Source of the DNA: Kitasatospora kifunensis | GTDB taxonomy: Bacteria; Actinomycetota; Actinomycetes; Streptomycetales; Streptomycetaceae | Direction: 5' to 3' | Assembly: GCF_014203855.1 (NCBI RefSeq) | Contig: NZ_JACHJV010000001.1 | Coordinates: 7,378,001-7,442,000 of the forward strand | DNA length: 64,000 nucleotides | Shown: piece by piece, positions 1 to 8,548 of the stretch | Position numbering within the stretch: position 1 is the first letter of the stretch | Layout: every line of letters begins with the position of its first letter | Program-made: the position numbers and the translations under genes | Notes under the pieces: model-generated | Seen by the model: only the letters and a program-made list of their open reading frames with translations | Told to the model about the DNA's origin: nothing | Database searches by the model: none

Positions 1-405
1 CAGGCCCTGGAGGTGCAGGGCACCTGCAGCGCCGCGGACGGCGCCAGCACGGACGTCAACACCTGGTGGAACACGCACACGTCGGAGCAGTGGGCGTTCG
101 CCCCGAACGCCGACGGCACGGCGCGGATCACCGACAACTGCGCCACGGGCACGCAGGTCCACGGCACCCTGACCGCGCCGGCCTCACCCGGCGGCGCGGC
201 GTACGTGACCAACGGCTACGACCCGGGCAACGCCTACCAGAAGTGGTCGGTGCAGCAGAACACCGCGACCGGGGCGCTGACCATCACCAACTCCGCCACC
301 GGGCTGGCGCTCGACGGCCCGGGCGCCGGCACCGGCTCCGCGACCGCGACCGCGCTGAACTCGCCCTCCGGCGCCGCGAGTCAGACCTGGACGACCCTCT
401 CCTGA
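1..405 (+). CDS. C-terminal part of a ricin B-lectin domain protein (5' end outside window)
   Basis: The frame is open from the first base and ends with TGA at 403-405, giving about 134 C-terminal residues of a longer protein. The segment has the beta-trefoil ricin-lectin look: repeated hydrophobic/aromatic units ending in Q-x-W-type motifs (SEQWAF, YQKWSV, SQTWTT) with glycine- and threonine-rich turns. Such modules bind carbohydrate and usually sit at the C-terminus of secreted actinobacterial glycoside hydrolases. The alpha-galactosidase gene starts 31 bp downstream on the same strand, so the two may form a secreted polysaccharide-degradation operon. The catalytic part of this protein is not visible. 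Confidence 0.7.
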   Translation, partial: QALEVQGTCSAADGASTDVNTWWNTHTSEQWAFAPNADGTARITDNCATGTQVHGTLTAPASPGGAAYVTNGYDPGNAYQKWSVQQNTATGALTITNSATGLALDGPGAGTGSATATALNSPSGAASQTWTTLS

Positions 406-436
406 CCCTCCCCGTCCCACTATCATTGGAGACCGC

Positions 437-2530
437 ATGCGCAGGACCTGGGCCGCGTTCGTCGCCGCTGCCCTGACCGTGGCGCCCCTGGCCACCGTCT
501 CACTGACCGCCACCCCGGCCGCCGCTCTGGACAACGGCCTGGCACTCACCCCGCCGATGGGCTGGAACGACTGGAACGCCTTCGGCTGCAACGTCAGCGC
601 GAAGCTGGTGGAGCAGACCGCGGACAAGATCGTGTCCAGCGGCCTGCGGGCCGCCGGCTACCAGTACGTCAACATCGACGACTGCTGGATGAGTTCGAGC
701 CGGGACGCGAACGGCAACCTGGTCCCGGACCCGGTGAAGTTCCCCGGCGGCATCAAGGCCGTCGCCGACTACGTGCACGCCAAGGGCCTCAAGCTGGGGA
801 TCTACGAGAGCGCCGGCACCCAGACCTGCGCCGGCTACCCCGGCAGCCTGGGCCACGAGAGCACCGACGCCGGCGACTTCGCCGCCTGGGGCGTCGACTA
901 CCTGAAGTACGACAACTGCAACAACCAGGGCATCCCGGCCACCCAGCGCTACCAGGCGATGGGCGCGGCGCTGGCCAGGACCGGGCGGCCGATCGTCTAC
1001 AGCCTCTGCGACTGGGGCCTGGAGAACGTGCCGAGTTGGGGCCCGGGGGTCGGCAACCTCTGGCGCACCACCGGTGACATCAACGCCTCGTACGGCAGCA
1101 TGCTGTCCAACTTCCACCAGAACGTCCAACTCGCCGCCGACGCCAAGCCCGGCGCCTGGAACGACCCGGACATGCTGGAGGTCGGCAACGGCATGACGGC
1201 GACCGAGGACCGCTCCGAGTTCTCGCTCTGGGCCGAGATGGCCGCCCCGCTGATCTCCGGCACCGATCTGACCACCGCGAGCGCCGACACCCTGGCCGAC
1301 TACGGCAACCGCGAGGTGATCGCGGTCGACCAGGACAAGCTCGGCCGCCAGGGCGCCCCGGTGACGCTGGCGGGCGGCCTGGACGTGCTGGCCAAGCCGC
1401 TGGCGGACGGCAGTGTGGCGGTGACCCTCTTCAACGAGAACGCCGGCCCGGCCGTCATCTCCACCACGGCCGCCGCCGTCGGCCTGCCCACCGCCCACGG
1501 CTACACGCTGCGGGACCTGTGGGCGCACCGCACCACCGAGAGCGCGGGCAGCATCAGCGCCTCGGTGCCGGCTCACGGCACGGTCATGTACCGGGTGGCG
1601 CCGACCAGTTCTCCTGGTCACTACGCGCCGAGCGTCCAACTGGCCAGCAGCGTACCGAACCAGACTCCGGGTCAGAGCAGCACGGTCACCTCGACGTTCA
1701 CCAACAACGGCGCCCAGGCCGTCACCGACGTCCGGTTGGGCCTGAACGCGCCGACCGGCTGGAGCGTCGCGCCGTTGACCAGCACCTCCTTCGCCAAGGT
1801 GCCCAGCGGCCACGAGGCGATCGCGGCGTTCAAGGTCACCGCACCGACCACGCTGCCCGCCCCGATCACCCACGCCACCCTCACCGGCACCGCGGCGGCC
1901 CGGTGGAGCGGCGGGACGGTGACGGCGGACTCGGCAAACCCGGTCGAGGTGCCCGTCCCCGTGTCGGCGCCCTTCAAGACGTTCACCGACAACACCGCCG
2001 TCTTCGGCGAGCAGGGTGACGCGCTCGCCATCGACGGCGCGGGCGCCGACCTGTGGGGCAGCACCGACCAGTACGGCGCGATCTACCAGCCGGGGGCGGA
2101 GCACGACGGCTCGACGACGGTCGTGAAGGTCACCGCGCAGGCCGACACCAGCGACTGGGCCAAGTCCGGGATCATGGTGCGCGACGACCTCACCCAGCCG
2201 GGCGCCTCGGCGGGCTACGTGATCCTGGCGGAGGCCCCGGGCAAGGGCTACGTCCTGCAGTGGGACAGCACCGGCACCGGGCAGCTGGACTCCAACAGCG
2301 CCCCCGCCAACCAGGGGACCGGCACTGCCGCGTACCCCAGCTGGCTCAAGCTGGTCCGCAGCGGGTCCGTCTTCACCGGCTACTACTCGACCGACGGGAG
2401 CACCTGGACCCAGGTCGGCAGCGCGACGGTGCCGGGCGTGCACCCGACCCAGGACGTGGGCGTCTTCACCAGCTCGCACAGCGAGGGGACCTCGGGCGAG
2501 GCCGACTTCTCGGGCTTCAGCCAGAGCTGA
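437..2530 (+). CDS. secreted GH27 alpha-galactosidase with NEW3 and C-terminal accessory domains
   Basis: A 697-residue secreted enzyme predicted to release terminal alpha-galactose from oligo- or polysaccharides outside the cell. Residues 1-30 form a signal peptide (MRRTW, hydrophobic core, TPAAA). The GH27 barrel begins at PPMGWNDWNAFGC (39-51). The nucleophile is D159 in YLKYDNC and the acid/base is D214 in RTTGDI. An NPCBM-associated NEW3 domain follows at about 400-500, and a C-terminal jelly-roll-like module covers about 515-697 (SDWAKSGIMVRDD). The start has a GGAGA ribosome-binding site at 427-431. It lies directly downstream of a lectin-domain gene and is followed by a strong hairpin. 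Catalytic residues are intact; substrate preference is inferred from the family. Confidence 0.93.
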   Translation: MRRTWAAFVAAALTVAPLATVSLTATPAAALDNGLALTPPMGWNDWNAFGCNVSAKLVEQTADKIVSSGLRAAGYQYVNIDDCWMSSSRDANGNLVPDPVKFPGGIKAVADYVHAKGLKLGIYESAGTQTCAGYPGSLGHESTDAGDFAAWGVDYLKYDNCNNQGIPATQRYQAMGAALARTGRPIVYSLCDWGLENVPSWGPGVGNLWRTTGDINASYGSMLSNFHQNVQLAADAKPGAWNDPDMLEVGNGMTATEDRSEFSLWAEMAAPLISGTDLTTASADTLADYGNREVIAVDQDKLGRQGAPVTLAGGLDVLAKPLADGSVAVTLFNENAGPAVISTTAAAVGLPTAHGYTLRDLWAHRTTESAGSISASVPAHGTVMYRVAPTSSPGHYAPSVQLASSVPNQTPGQSSTVTSTFTNNGAQAVTDVRLGLNAPTGWSVAPLTSTSFAKVPSGHEAIAAFKVTAPTTLPAPITHATLTGTAAARWSGGTVTADSANPVEVPVPVSAPFKTFTDNTAVFGEQGDALAIDGAGADLWGSTDQYGAIYQPGAEHDGSTTVVKVTAQADTSDWAKSGIMVRDDLTQPGASAGYVILAEAPGKGYVLQWDSTGTGQLDSNSAPANQGTGTAAYPSWLKLVRSGSVFTGYYSTDGSTWTQVGSATVPGVHPTQDVGVFTSSHSEGTSGEADFSGFSQS

Positions 2531-2578
2531 ACGGTCAGCTGGAGCTGAACCGGTGCGCGTAGCAGTATGCGCAGCAGA

Positions 2579-2609
2579 GGGCCCGGCCGAGTCGATCTCG
2601 GCCGGGCCC
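2579..2609. terminator. bidirectional terminator hairpin
   Basis: A perfect 12-bp inverted repeat (GGGCCCGGCCGA / TCGGCCGGGCCC) with a 7-nt loop lies between the convergent alpha-galactosidase and monooxygenase genes. It has no U-tract, which is usual in this group. Confidence 0.75.
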
Positions 2610-2622
2610 CACCGCTTACCTG

Positions 2623-2955
2623 TTACTCGGCCGGTGCCAGCTTCGCCGCCAGCACGTCCACCGGCACGATCTCCGGGGCGCTGGCCAGCAGTCGGGGTGC
2701 CTCGGCCATGAGCGCGGCGGCGATCCGGCCGTTCAGATGGGCCTGGCGGCCCTCGTCGCCGCCGAAGGCGTCGAAGATGCCGAAGGTGGTCGGGCCCAGG
2801 CGCAGCGCGAACCAGACGGTGGTGCCGCTCTCCTCCTGGGCGAGCGGGAGGGCGCCGGCGAGGAACTGGCCGACCTCCTCGGCGTGCTCGGGCTTGGCCT
2901 CGATGCGGACCAGCAGGCCGACGCGGGTGCTGGCAGGGGTGGCGGGGGTGGTCAT
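2623..2955 (-). CDS. small ABM-domain (putative quinol monooxygenase) protein
   Basis: A 110-residue single-domain protein with the antibiotic-biosynthesis-monooxygenase (ABM) ferredoxin-like fold. It opens with a beta strand (RVGLLVRIEAKPEHAEEV), continues with a helix, and has the typical ESGTTVWFALRLGPTTFGIFD core, here read in pieces at about 40-65. ABM proteins act as cofactor-free monooxygenases on quinols or as heme-binding or dimeric accessory proteins; the substrate here is unknown. It is divergent from the GlxA-type regulator gene at 3059, with about 100 bp between them, so that regulator is a candidate controller. Confidence 0.8.
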   Translation of the reverse strand: MTTPATPASTRVGLLVRIEAKPEHAEEVGQFLAGALPLAQEESGTTVWFALRLGPTTFGIFDAFGGDEGRQAHLNGRIAAALMAEAPRLLASAPEIVPVDVLAAKLAPAE

Positions 2956-3045
2956 GGGGAGGGGTTCCCTTCACGTGCTTGGCTGATGTGATCAACCTAT
3001 GGGCGAGTCCGGGGCCCCGCTCAGTGGCGGATACGACACATCGCT

Positions 3046-3051
3046 TACCGT
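3046..3051 (+). promoter_or_regulatory. -10-like TACCGT for a probable leaderless mRNA
   Basis: A TAnnnT hexamer lies 7 bp upstream of the ATG at 3059. No purine-rich ribosome-binding site precedes that ATG, as expected for leaderless transcription. Confidence 0.4.
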
Positions 3052-3058
3052 TTCCGCC

Positions 3059-4051
3059 ATGCATATCTCGGTGCTGGTCCTCGACGGTGTCTTCGACTCC
3101 GGCCTCGCCTCGGTCCTCGACGTCTTCGAGACGGCCAACGAGCTGCGCGGCGAACTCCCGCAGCCCCCGCCGCCCTGGCAGGTGACCTGCGTCAGCCCCG
3201 TCGACGGGCCGAACCAATCCGGAGGCGGTTCGGTACGCACTGCGGCCGGCCACGCCGTCGCGGTGCGCCGACCCGCCGAGGCCGACCCGCCCGAGCTGCT
3301 GATCGTCCCCGGCGTCGCGCACAAGCAGCCCGCCCCGCTCGTCCACTGGCTGGACGCGCCCGAGCGCAACGCGGCGCGCGAGCTGCTCGCGCGTACCCAC
3401 GCCGACGGAGTGCCGCTGGCGGCCGCCTGCACCGGGACCTTCCTGCTGGCCGACGCCGGCGTGCTCAACGGTCTCGCGGCGACCACCAGTTGGTGGCTCG
3501 CCCCGCTCTTCCGTCAACGCTACCCGCAAGTGGCGCTGGACGAGGAGCGGATGCTCACCCGTGCCGCCGGCATCACCACCGCCGGCGCCGCGATGGCCCA
3601 CCTGGACCTGGCGCTCGCCCTGGTCCGGGACCGCAGCCCCGTGCTGGCCGACCTCGCGGCCCGCTATCTGGTGGTCGACTCCCGCCCCACCCAGGCCAGT
3701 TATGCCATCCCCGAGCACCTCGCCCGTACCGACCCGACCGTGGCCGCCTTCGAACGCTGGGTACGCGAACACCTCGACCAACCCCTGCGCATCGCGGACG
3801 CCGCCCGCGCCCTCGCGACCAGTGAACGCACCCTGCAACGCGCCCTGGACCGGGTGCTCGGCATCTCCCCGCTGCGCTTCGCCCAGCGCATCCGCCTCGA
3901 ACAGGCCGCCCACCTGCTGCGCACCACCAGCCTGCCGACCGAGGCGATCGCCCGCCGAGTCGGCTACGAGAACGCCAGCACGCTGACCACCCTGCTCCGC
4001 GAACGCCTGGGCACCACACCTGGCCGCCTGCGCCGCGAGACCGGGCTCTGA
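3059..4051 (+). CDS. GlxA-family AraC-type transcriptional regulator (DJ-1/PfpI + HTH)
   Basis: A 330-residue cytoplasmic regulator. The N-terminal DJ-1/PfpI-like domain covers about residues 1-190 (MHISVLVLDGVFDSG, LLIVPGVAH, and an AACTGTFLLADAG elbow carrying the conserved cysteine). The C-terminal AraC double helix-turn-helix covers about 215-315, with RIADAARALATSERTLQRAL followed by a second helix pair ending in VGYENASTLTTLLRERLG. I chose ATG 3059 over the upstream start at 2999 because homologues begin directly at the first beta strand and a -10-like hexamer sits 7 bp upstream. The gene is divergent from the ABM protein. The ligand is unknown. Confidence 0.85.
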   Translation: MHISVLVLDGVFDSGLASVLDVFETANELRGELPQPPPPWQVTCVSPVDGPNQSGGGSVRTAAGHAVAVRRPAEADPPELLIVPGVAHKQPAPLVHWLDAPERNAARELLARTHADGVPLAAACTGTFLLADAGVLNGLAATTSWWLAPLFRQRYPQVALDEERMLTRAAGITTAGAAMAHLDLALALVRDRSPVLADLAARYLVVDSRPTQASYAIPEHLARTDPTVAAFERWVREHLDQPLRIADAARALATSERTLQRALDRVLGISPLRFAQRIRLEQAAHLLRTTSLPTEAIARRVGYENASTLTTLLRERLGTTPGRLRRETGL

Positions 4052-4179
4052 CGCGGCCTGATGGTCGCGACGCTCAAGATCGCGACGCTCAAGATGACGC
4101 TCAAGATATGGACGGCGGCGGGCAGCACGAGCAATCTGGAGAGGGAGATCCGGACCGCGCAGCAGGCGGGAGAGTCCTC

Positions 4180-5292
4180 ATGGTGCTACGAAGCGCGCGC
4201 TCGTGGCTGGCGGCCAGAGCCACACAGTTCAGGCAGTGGTGGGGGCGCCTGTCGACGGCGGCGAAGGTCGTCGTGGTGGGTGTTCCGCTGATCGCCATCG
4301 GTGTCGGCACGGCGCTGGCCACCATGGGCGGCGGTGGCGGCCACCCCACCGCGGTCTCCTCCCCGACGGCCTCCAGTCCGCCGTCCAGCTCCCCGCCGTC
4401 CGGTTCCCCGACGGCGCCGCCCACAAGCCCGCCCAGCGCGGTCGCACCGCTCACCGGGCTCGACCAGCCCGAGGGCCGGATCGTGGCCGTGAAGATCGAC
4501 AACATCGTCAACGCCCGCCCGCAGACCGGGATCAACTCGGCCGACGTCGTCTACACCATCGAAGTGGAGGGCGGCCTCACCCGGTTCATGGCGGTCTTCG
4601 ACGCGAACCACCTGCCGCCCGTCGTCGGCCCCGTGCGCAGCGCCCGGGAGTCGGACCTGCCGATCCTTGAGCAGTACGGGAAGGTGCCCTTCGCCTACTC
4701 GGGCGCGCTGACCAAGTTCCTGCCCGTGCTGTCCGACGCCAACATCTTCAACGCCTCGCCCAACCAGAGCGGTTCCTCGTACTTCCGCGGCCCCGGCGTT
4801 GCGCCGTACAACCTCTTCGTCCGCCCGAGCAGCATCCTGGCGGCCTTCCCCGACTCCGCACCGGCCCAGGACATCGGCTTCCGGTTCGGCCCGGCGCCCG
4901 CCGGCGGCCAGGCCGAGAGCGTCTACAACGTCTCCTTCCCGGCCGCGAAGTTCACCTTCGACTGGTCGCAGCAGGCGCAGAAGTGGCTGGTCGCGATGGA
5001 CGGCAGCCCGGCCCAGACCACCGACGCCGGGCAGATGGGCGCACCGACCGTGGTGATCCAGCACGTCGCGGAGACCACCTCACCCCGCGGCTTCGAGGAC
5101 TCCCCGGGCGTCCCGTCCCCCTACGCGCCCACGGTCGGCAGCGGCAGTGCCACGGTGCTGCGCGACGGCAAGGCCTACGACGCCAGTTGGTCGCGGCCCA
5201 CCGACAACAGCCCCACCACCTTCACCCAGCCCAACGGCCAGCCGATGGACTTCCACCCCGGCCAGGTCTGGGTGGTCCTGGCGCCCAGCTGA
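4180..5292 (+). CDS. membrane-anchored DUF3048 (YerB-like) protein
   Basis: A 370-residue protein with a short cytoplasmic N-terminus, one transmembrane segment at about residues 28-49, a Gly/Ser/Pro-rich linker (about 50-90) and an extracytoplasmic DUF3048/YerB-type domain from PLTGLDQPEGRIVAVKIDN to the end. The family motif TGINSADVVYTIEVEGGLTR-like region and the PVVGPVRSARESD segment are clear. The family's biochemical role is unsettled; members are lipoproteins or anchored proteins of the cell envelope. ATG 4180 has a GGGAGAG ribosome-binding site at 4168-4174, so I preferred it to the longer in-frame start. A hairpin follows the stop codon. Confidence 0.85.
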   Translation: MVLRSARSWLAARATQFRQWWGRLSTAAKVVVVGVPLIAIGVGTALATMGGGGGHPTAVSSPTASSPPSSSPPSGSPTAPPTSPPSAVAPLTGLDQPEGRIVAVKIDNIVNARPQTGINSADVVYTIEVEGGLTRFMAVFDANHLPPVVGPVRSARESDLPILEQYGKVPFAYSGALTKFLPVLSDANIFNASPNQSGSSYFRGPGVAPYNLFVRPSSILAAFPDSAPAQDIGFRFGPAPAGGQAESVYNVSFPAAKFTFDWSQQAQKWLVAMDGSPAQTTDAGQMGAPTVVIQHVAETTSPRGFEDSPGVPSPYAPTVGSGSATVLRDGKAYDASWSRPTDNSPTTFTQPNGQPMDFHPGQVWVVLAPS

Positions 5293-5303
5293 CCCGAACC
5301 TGA

Positions 5304-5349
5304 CCGAGCCCTGACCAGCCAGATGCGTAACTGGCTGGTCAGGGCTCGG
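5304..5349. terminator. strong bidirectional terminator hairpin
   Basis: A perfect 19-bp inverted repeat (5304-5322 with 5331-5349) with an 8-nt loop separates the convergent DUF3048 and 76-residue genes. Confidence 0.8.
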
Positions 5350-5353
5350 CTGC

Positions 5354-5584
5354 TCAGACTTGGCTCGGCGTCGTCAACGGCACGACCTGCCACCCGGTCG
5401 CGGCGCGGCGCCGGATCTGGGTGATCACGTACTCGCCGCCGCTGTTGCCCTCCACCCGCTGCGCGTGCGCGCGTGCCCGGGTATCCGCCATGGGATCCAG
5501 GCCGATCCACTCGACGTCCAGGACGCCGTCCGGGGCGGAGAACTCGTAGGTGCCGGGGCTACCGATGCGTGGGTCGTCGCTCAT
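5354..5584 (-). CDS. small conserved-looking hypothetical protein (76 aa)
   Basis: A 76-residue acidic-to-neutral soluble protein without signal peptide or membrane segment. It begins MSDDPRIGSPGTYEFSAPDG and has alternating strand-like segments (VLDVEWIGLD, GGEYVITQIRR, GWQVVPL), suggesting a small beta-rich fold. A GGAGGG ribosome-binding site stands before the ATG. It ends next to a strong terminator and its upstream region abuts the phosphatase gene. I do not recognise the family and propose no function. Confidence 0.6.
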   Translation of the reverse strand: MSDDPRIGSPGTYEFSAPDGVLDVEWIGLDPMADTRARAHAQRVEGNSGGEYVITQIRRRAATGWQVVPLTTPSQV

Positions 5585-5770
5585 CTCGCCCTCCAGGTTC
5601 TGTCGGGGCGCTGCCGGTTCGGCACACCTGTACGTTCATCGTCTCCCCTGCGCCACGCGGCCGCCCGTGCCCGTGCTCGTAGCCGCGTCCGCACCCGTGC
5701 TCGTGGCTGTGGTCGCGTCCGCGTTTGCGTCCGTTCGTCCACCGCCCCGCGACGGCGCAGAGTGGAAGAC

Positions 5771-6919
5771 ATGGGTCTGCGGCAGCGCCTTGCCGGCGGC
5801 TGGCAGCCATGGCGGTCGAGTCATGCGCTGGTGGTCATCCCGCTCGCGCTCATCGCCGTGATCACGGTCACCGACGTCCTGGTCCCCGCGGACATCCACC
5901 TGGGCCCGATGCTGGTCATCGCGCCCGCGATCACCGCCTCCTTCGCCGGACCGCGGCTGACCGCGCTGATCGGCGCCCTGACGGTGGCGACGGTGGCCTG
6001 GATCGGCCTGCACTACGACGTGCTCTCCTCGCGCAACGTGGTGGTGCAGATGATCGCCCTCGCGGTGCTCTCCGCTTTCATCGTCTTCTTCTGCCGGGTG
6101 CGCGAGCGGCGCCGACAGGAGCTGGACCAGCTGCGCTCGGTGGCCGAGGCCGCACAGACCGTGCTGCTGCGCCCGCTCCCGCACCGGCTCGGCCCGCTGC
6201 GGATCAGCTGCCTCTACCTGGCCGCCGAGCACGAGGCACGGATCGGCGGCGACCTGTACGCGGCGACCCGCACGGAGGGCGGGGCCCGGGTGATCATCGG
6301 TGACGTCCGGGGCAAGGGCCTGGCCGCCATCGGCGAGGCCTCCGCGCTGCTCGGCGCGTTTCGTGAGGCGGCTCACCAGCACGCCACGCTCCCCGCGCTG
6401 GCCGTCGCGCTGGACCGCAGCGTGCGCCGCTACCTGGCCGAGTCCGCCGAGGCGGGCGGCGAGGTGGTGGAGCACTTCATCACCGCGTTGCTGCTCGACA
6501 TCCCCGACGAGGAGCCGGTGATCCGGCTGACCAGCTGCGGGCACCCGGCGCCCCTGCTGCTGTGCCACGGCCGGGCCACACCCGTCACGGGGCTGCACCC
6601 CGCACCGCCGTTGGGGGTCGGCGCGATCGGCCTGACGGAGCACGCGGTCGACCCCGCCTGCTTCGAGCCCGGCGACACCCTGCTGCTGTACACCGACGGC
6701 GTCGCCGAGGCCCGCGACGGCGAGGGCATCTTCTACCCCCTGCCCGAACGCGCGGCCCAGTGGACCGAGCTGGGCACCGAGGCCCTGCTGCACCAGTTGC
6801 GCCACGACCTGCTGGCCCACGTCGGCGGCCACCTGAACGACGACGCCGCCGTGATCGCGATCCACCGCGCACCCAGCCCCCAACACGGCCGCCAGCGGGG
6901 CCGGATCGTCCACCACTGA
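5771..6919 (+). CDS. membrane PP2C/SpoIIE-type protein phosphatase
   Basis: A 382-residue protein with three or four N-terminal membrane helices (about residues 15-110), a short coiled linker (RERRRQELDQLRSVAEAAQ) and a SpoIIE-type PP2C phosphatase domain (about 140-370). Metal-binding signatures are present: GGDLY, GDVRGKG, the GHPAPLL segment, LLYTDGV and NDDAAVIAI. Such proteins dephosphorylate anti-sigma-factor antagonists and act in stress or developmental sigma-factor switches. No partner anti-sigma gene is adjacent. ATG 5771 is preceded by AGTGGAAG. The 185 bp upstream is a GTGCTCGTgGC/CGCGTCCGC-type repeat-rich stretch and not obviously coding. Confidence 0.9.
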   Translation: MGLRQRLAGGWQPWRSSHALVVIPLALIAVITVTDVLVPADIHLGPMLVIAPAITASFAGPRLTALIGALTVATVAWIGLHYDVLSSRNVVVQMIALAVLSAFIVFFCRVRERRRQELDQLRSVAEAAQTVLLRPLPHRLGPLRISCLYLAAEHEARIGGDLYAATRTEGGARVIIGDVRGKGLAAIGEASALLGAFREAAHQHATLPALAVALDRSVRRYLAESAEAGGEVVEHFITALLLDIPDEEPVIRLTSCGHPAPLLLCHGRATPVTGLHPAPPLGVGAIGLTEHAVDPACFEPGDTLLLYTDGVAEARDGEGIFYPLPERAAQWTELGTEALLHQLRHDLLAHVGGHLNDDAAVIAIHRAPSPQHGRQRGRIVHH

Positions 6920-7044
6920 GCCTGCCCCCTACCGGCGGACCCTCACTGGCAGACCCTCCAGGCTGCACGCCCGGCGACGGAACGTGTACGCTCTGTCGCC
7001 ACGTGCACGCACGGAACAGACCGAACGCACCTGGGAGGCCCGGC

Positions 7045-7602
7045 ATGTCGGCTACCGGAACCACACGCGCTCGCTCGCGCGCCGTCGGCGAGGGTGCGCT
7101 CGCGCTCGGCTCGCTGCCGGTGGCCGCCGCCGTGCTGACCGCGACGGTGGCGCTCCACCTGCTCCTGGTGGTGTTCGGGAACGTCACCGACTTTGGTACC
7201 AATCAGCAGTTCGTCCACCACGTGCTGGCGATGGACACCACCTTCCACGACCGGAACCTGATGTGGCGCTCCATCACCTCGCCCGCGCTGCAGGACACCG
7301 CGTACGTCCTGATCATCGCCTGGGAGGCGCTCGCCGCCCTGCTGCTCACGGTGGCCACGCTCTGGTGGGTCCCCGCGCTGCGGAACCGGGACTTCACCCG
7401 GGCGCGGCGGGCGAGCTCAGTTGGGCTGCTGATGGTGCTGGTGCTCTTCGGGGGCGGGTTCATCGCGATCGGCGGTGAGTGGTTCGCGATGTGGCAGTCC
7501 AAGGCCTGGAACGGACTGGACGCCGCGATCCGCAACGTGACCCTCGCGGGCCTGGCGCTGCTCGTCCTGCACCTGCCCTCGGCGCACTGGTCGGCGGACT
7601 GA
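7045..7602 (+). CDS. DUF2165-like small integral membrane protein
   Basis: A 185-residue polytopic membrane protein with four predicted helices at about residues 22-45, 83-106, 123-145 and 160-180. Conserved-looking loops include FGNVTDFGTNQQFVHHVLAM and WRSITSPALQDTAYVLIIAWE, typical of the DUF2165 family of predicted small integral membrane proteins. The function is unknown. The start has a GGGAGG ribosome-binding site at 7033-7038. A 20-bp-stem terminator follows. A reading frame open from 6562 exists, but its upstream part is only a shadow of the phosphatase gene. Confidence 0.85.
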   Translation: MSATGTTRARSRAVGEGALALGSLPVAAAVLTATVALHLLLVVFGNVTDFGTNQQFVHHVLAMDTTFHDRNLMWRSITSPALQDTAYVLIIAWEALAALLLTVATLWWVPALRNRDFTRARRASSVGLLMVLVLFGGGFIAIGGEWFAMWQSKAWNGLDAAIRNVTLAGLALLVLHLPSAHWSAD

Positions 7603-7612
7603 CGCGGATGTT

Positions 7613-7656
7613 CGGCCCCCGGTCGGCACTGTCGGCACAGTGCTGACCGGGGGCCG
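7613..7656. terminator. bidirectional terminator hairpin
   Basis: A 20-bp stem (7613-7632 with 7637-7656) contains a single G-U pair and has a 4-nt loop. It lies between the convergent DUF2165 and BP74-like genes. Confidence 0.8.
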
Positions 7657-7698
7657 TTCTTGCGCCTCGGGCGCCCGTCCCGGGCCTTCGGGTATCGC

Positions 7699-8139
7699 CT
7701 ACTTCGGGGTGACCTCGCGCGTCAGGTGCGAGCCCCAGTCGCACCAGACCGAGTTGGGCAGGAAGGCGCCGCCCACCTCGCTGAGGTGCTGGTTCAGGTA
7801 GACCATGTTCGAGTCGCACACCTCGATGGCCGCGGCGAAGAAGGAGACCGAGCTCGGGTCGAGCTGGTAGTTCCAGGGCTTGTTGTACGGGGCGGGGGAC
7901 TTGACGACCTTCCCCATGACCTGGGTCGCCTCCGTCTCCTTGCCGCTCAGGATGGAGCGGGCCTGCTGGATCTTGGCCTGGTCGGTGAGCTTGAAGACGA
8001 AGGTCTGCTGCGTGCTGTCGGTGAACTCGAAGTAGGCCGCGCCCGCGCCCTGCTGCGCCGCCTGGGCGGGCTGGGCCACCGCCAGGGCGAGCATCGAGAC
8101 CGCCGCGAGACCGCTGAACTTGGTGAGGATCCGTCGCAT
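7699..8139 (-). CDS. secreted BP74-like (calmodulin-binding-type) protein
   Basis: A 146-residue secreted protein. A signal peptide covers residues 1-27 (MRRILTKFSG start, AQPAQA cleavage region). The mature part is a single domain with the segments YFEFTDSTQQTFVFKLTD, a QQARSILSGKE helix, KSPAPYNKPWNYQLDP and FFAAAIEVCDSNMVYL. This layout resembles the N-terminal domain of Dictyostelium BP74 and the actinobacterial proteins often labelled calmodulin-binding. Two cysteines (in EVCDS and VWCDW) could form a disulfide. A GGAGG site precedes the ATG. The biological role in bacteria is unknown. Confidence 0.7.
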   Translation of the reverse strand: MRRILTKFSGLAAVSMLALAVAQPAQAAQQGAGAAYFEFTDSTQQTFVFKLTDQAKIQQARSILSGKETEATQVMGKVVKSPAPYNKPWNYQLDPSSVSFFAAAIEVCDSNMVYLNQHLSEVGGAFLPNSVWCDWGSHLTREVTPK

Positions 8140-8348
8140 GGGTCAGCACCTCCAGTGCCTGTCGGGTCGCGTTCTGCGACCGTCCATACGAACGTAATCG
8201 AGTGATTAAAGGAATGGTCTTGAGAATCCAAAGAGTGCCCTATGGGGATGCCAATACACCGCGCTTCTGCCCCATGGGGCTTTTGTTCCCGATTGTCCGG
8301 CCAACTTCCCGGTCGGACTGGCCGGTTTGTGCCGTTGCGGTAAATCGC

Positions 8349-8376
8349 TTGCGCCCTGCTCGGGAGCCGATAGCAT
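8349..8376 (+). promoter_or_regulatory. candidate promoter for the RIO-kinase leader (WblC/WhiB7-like layout)
   Basis: TTGCGC (8349-8354) and TAGCAT (8371-8376) are 16 bp apart. An A/T block, TAAAT, lies three bases upstream of the -35. An A/T block just upstream of the -35 is the known arrangement at WhiB7/WblC-activated promoters; here it is inferred by eye only. Confidence 0.4.
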
Positions 8377-8416
8377 CGTCGCGTTCCTGCAAGGAGAGAG
8401 AGGGAGGTGCGGTTCG

Positions 8417-8491
8417 ATGACTGCCGCCGTGACGCGGCGCGCCTTCGCCTGCGCGCCCTACGCCCCCTCTCGTTCCCTGCCTGCCGGCTGA
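8417..8491 (+). CDS. candidate 24-residue leader peptide upstream of the RIO kinase
   Basis: An ATG at 8417 follows a very strong purine-rich site (GGAGAGAGAGGGAGG at about 8393-8407). It opens a 24-codon frame, MTAAVTRRAFACAPYAP and seven more residues, ending with TGA at 8489-8491. The RIO-kinase ATG is 57 bp further on, and the intervening sequence contains the palindrome GGTGGGCCCACC (8517-8528). The position between a candidate promoter and a regulated gene suggests a regulatory uORF, but no homologue is known to me. Confidence 0.45.
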   Translation: MTAAVTRRAFACAPYAPSRSLPAG

Positions 8492-8548
8492 CGCCGCGTC
8501 CGCTGACGCACCTCCGGTGGGCCCACCTCCCGCAGGAGCGCACCAGTC

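Noticed and set aside
500..3913. Very long open frame on the minus strand opposite the alpha-galactosidase
   Set aside because: Low-complexity Gly/Arg/Ala-rich translation without domains. It is a high-GC antisense shadow of well-supported genes.
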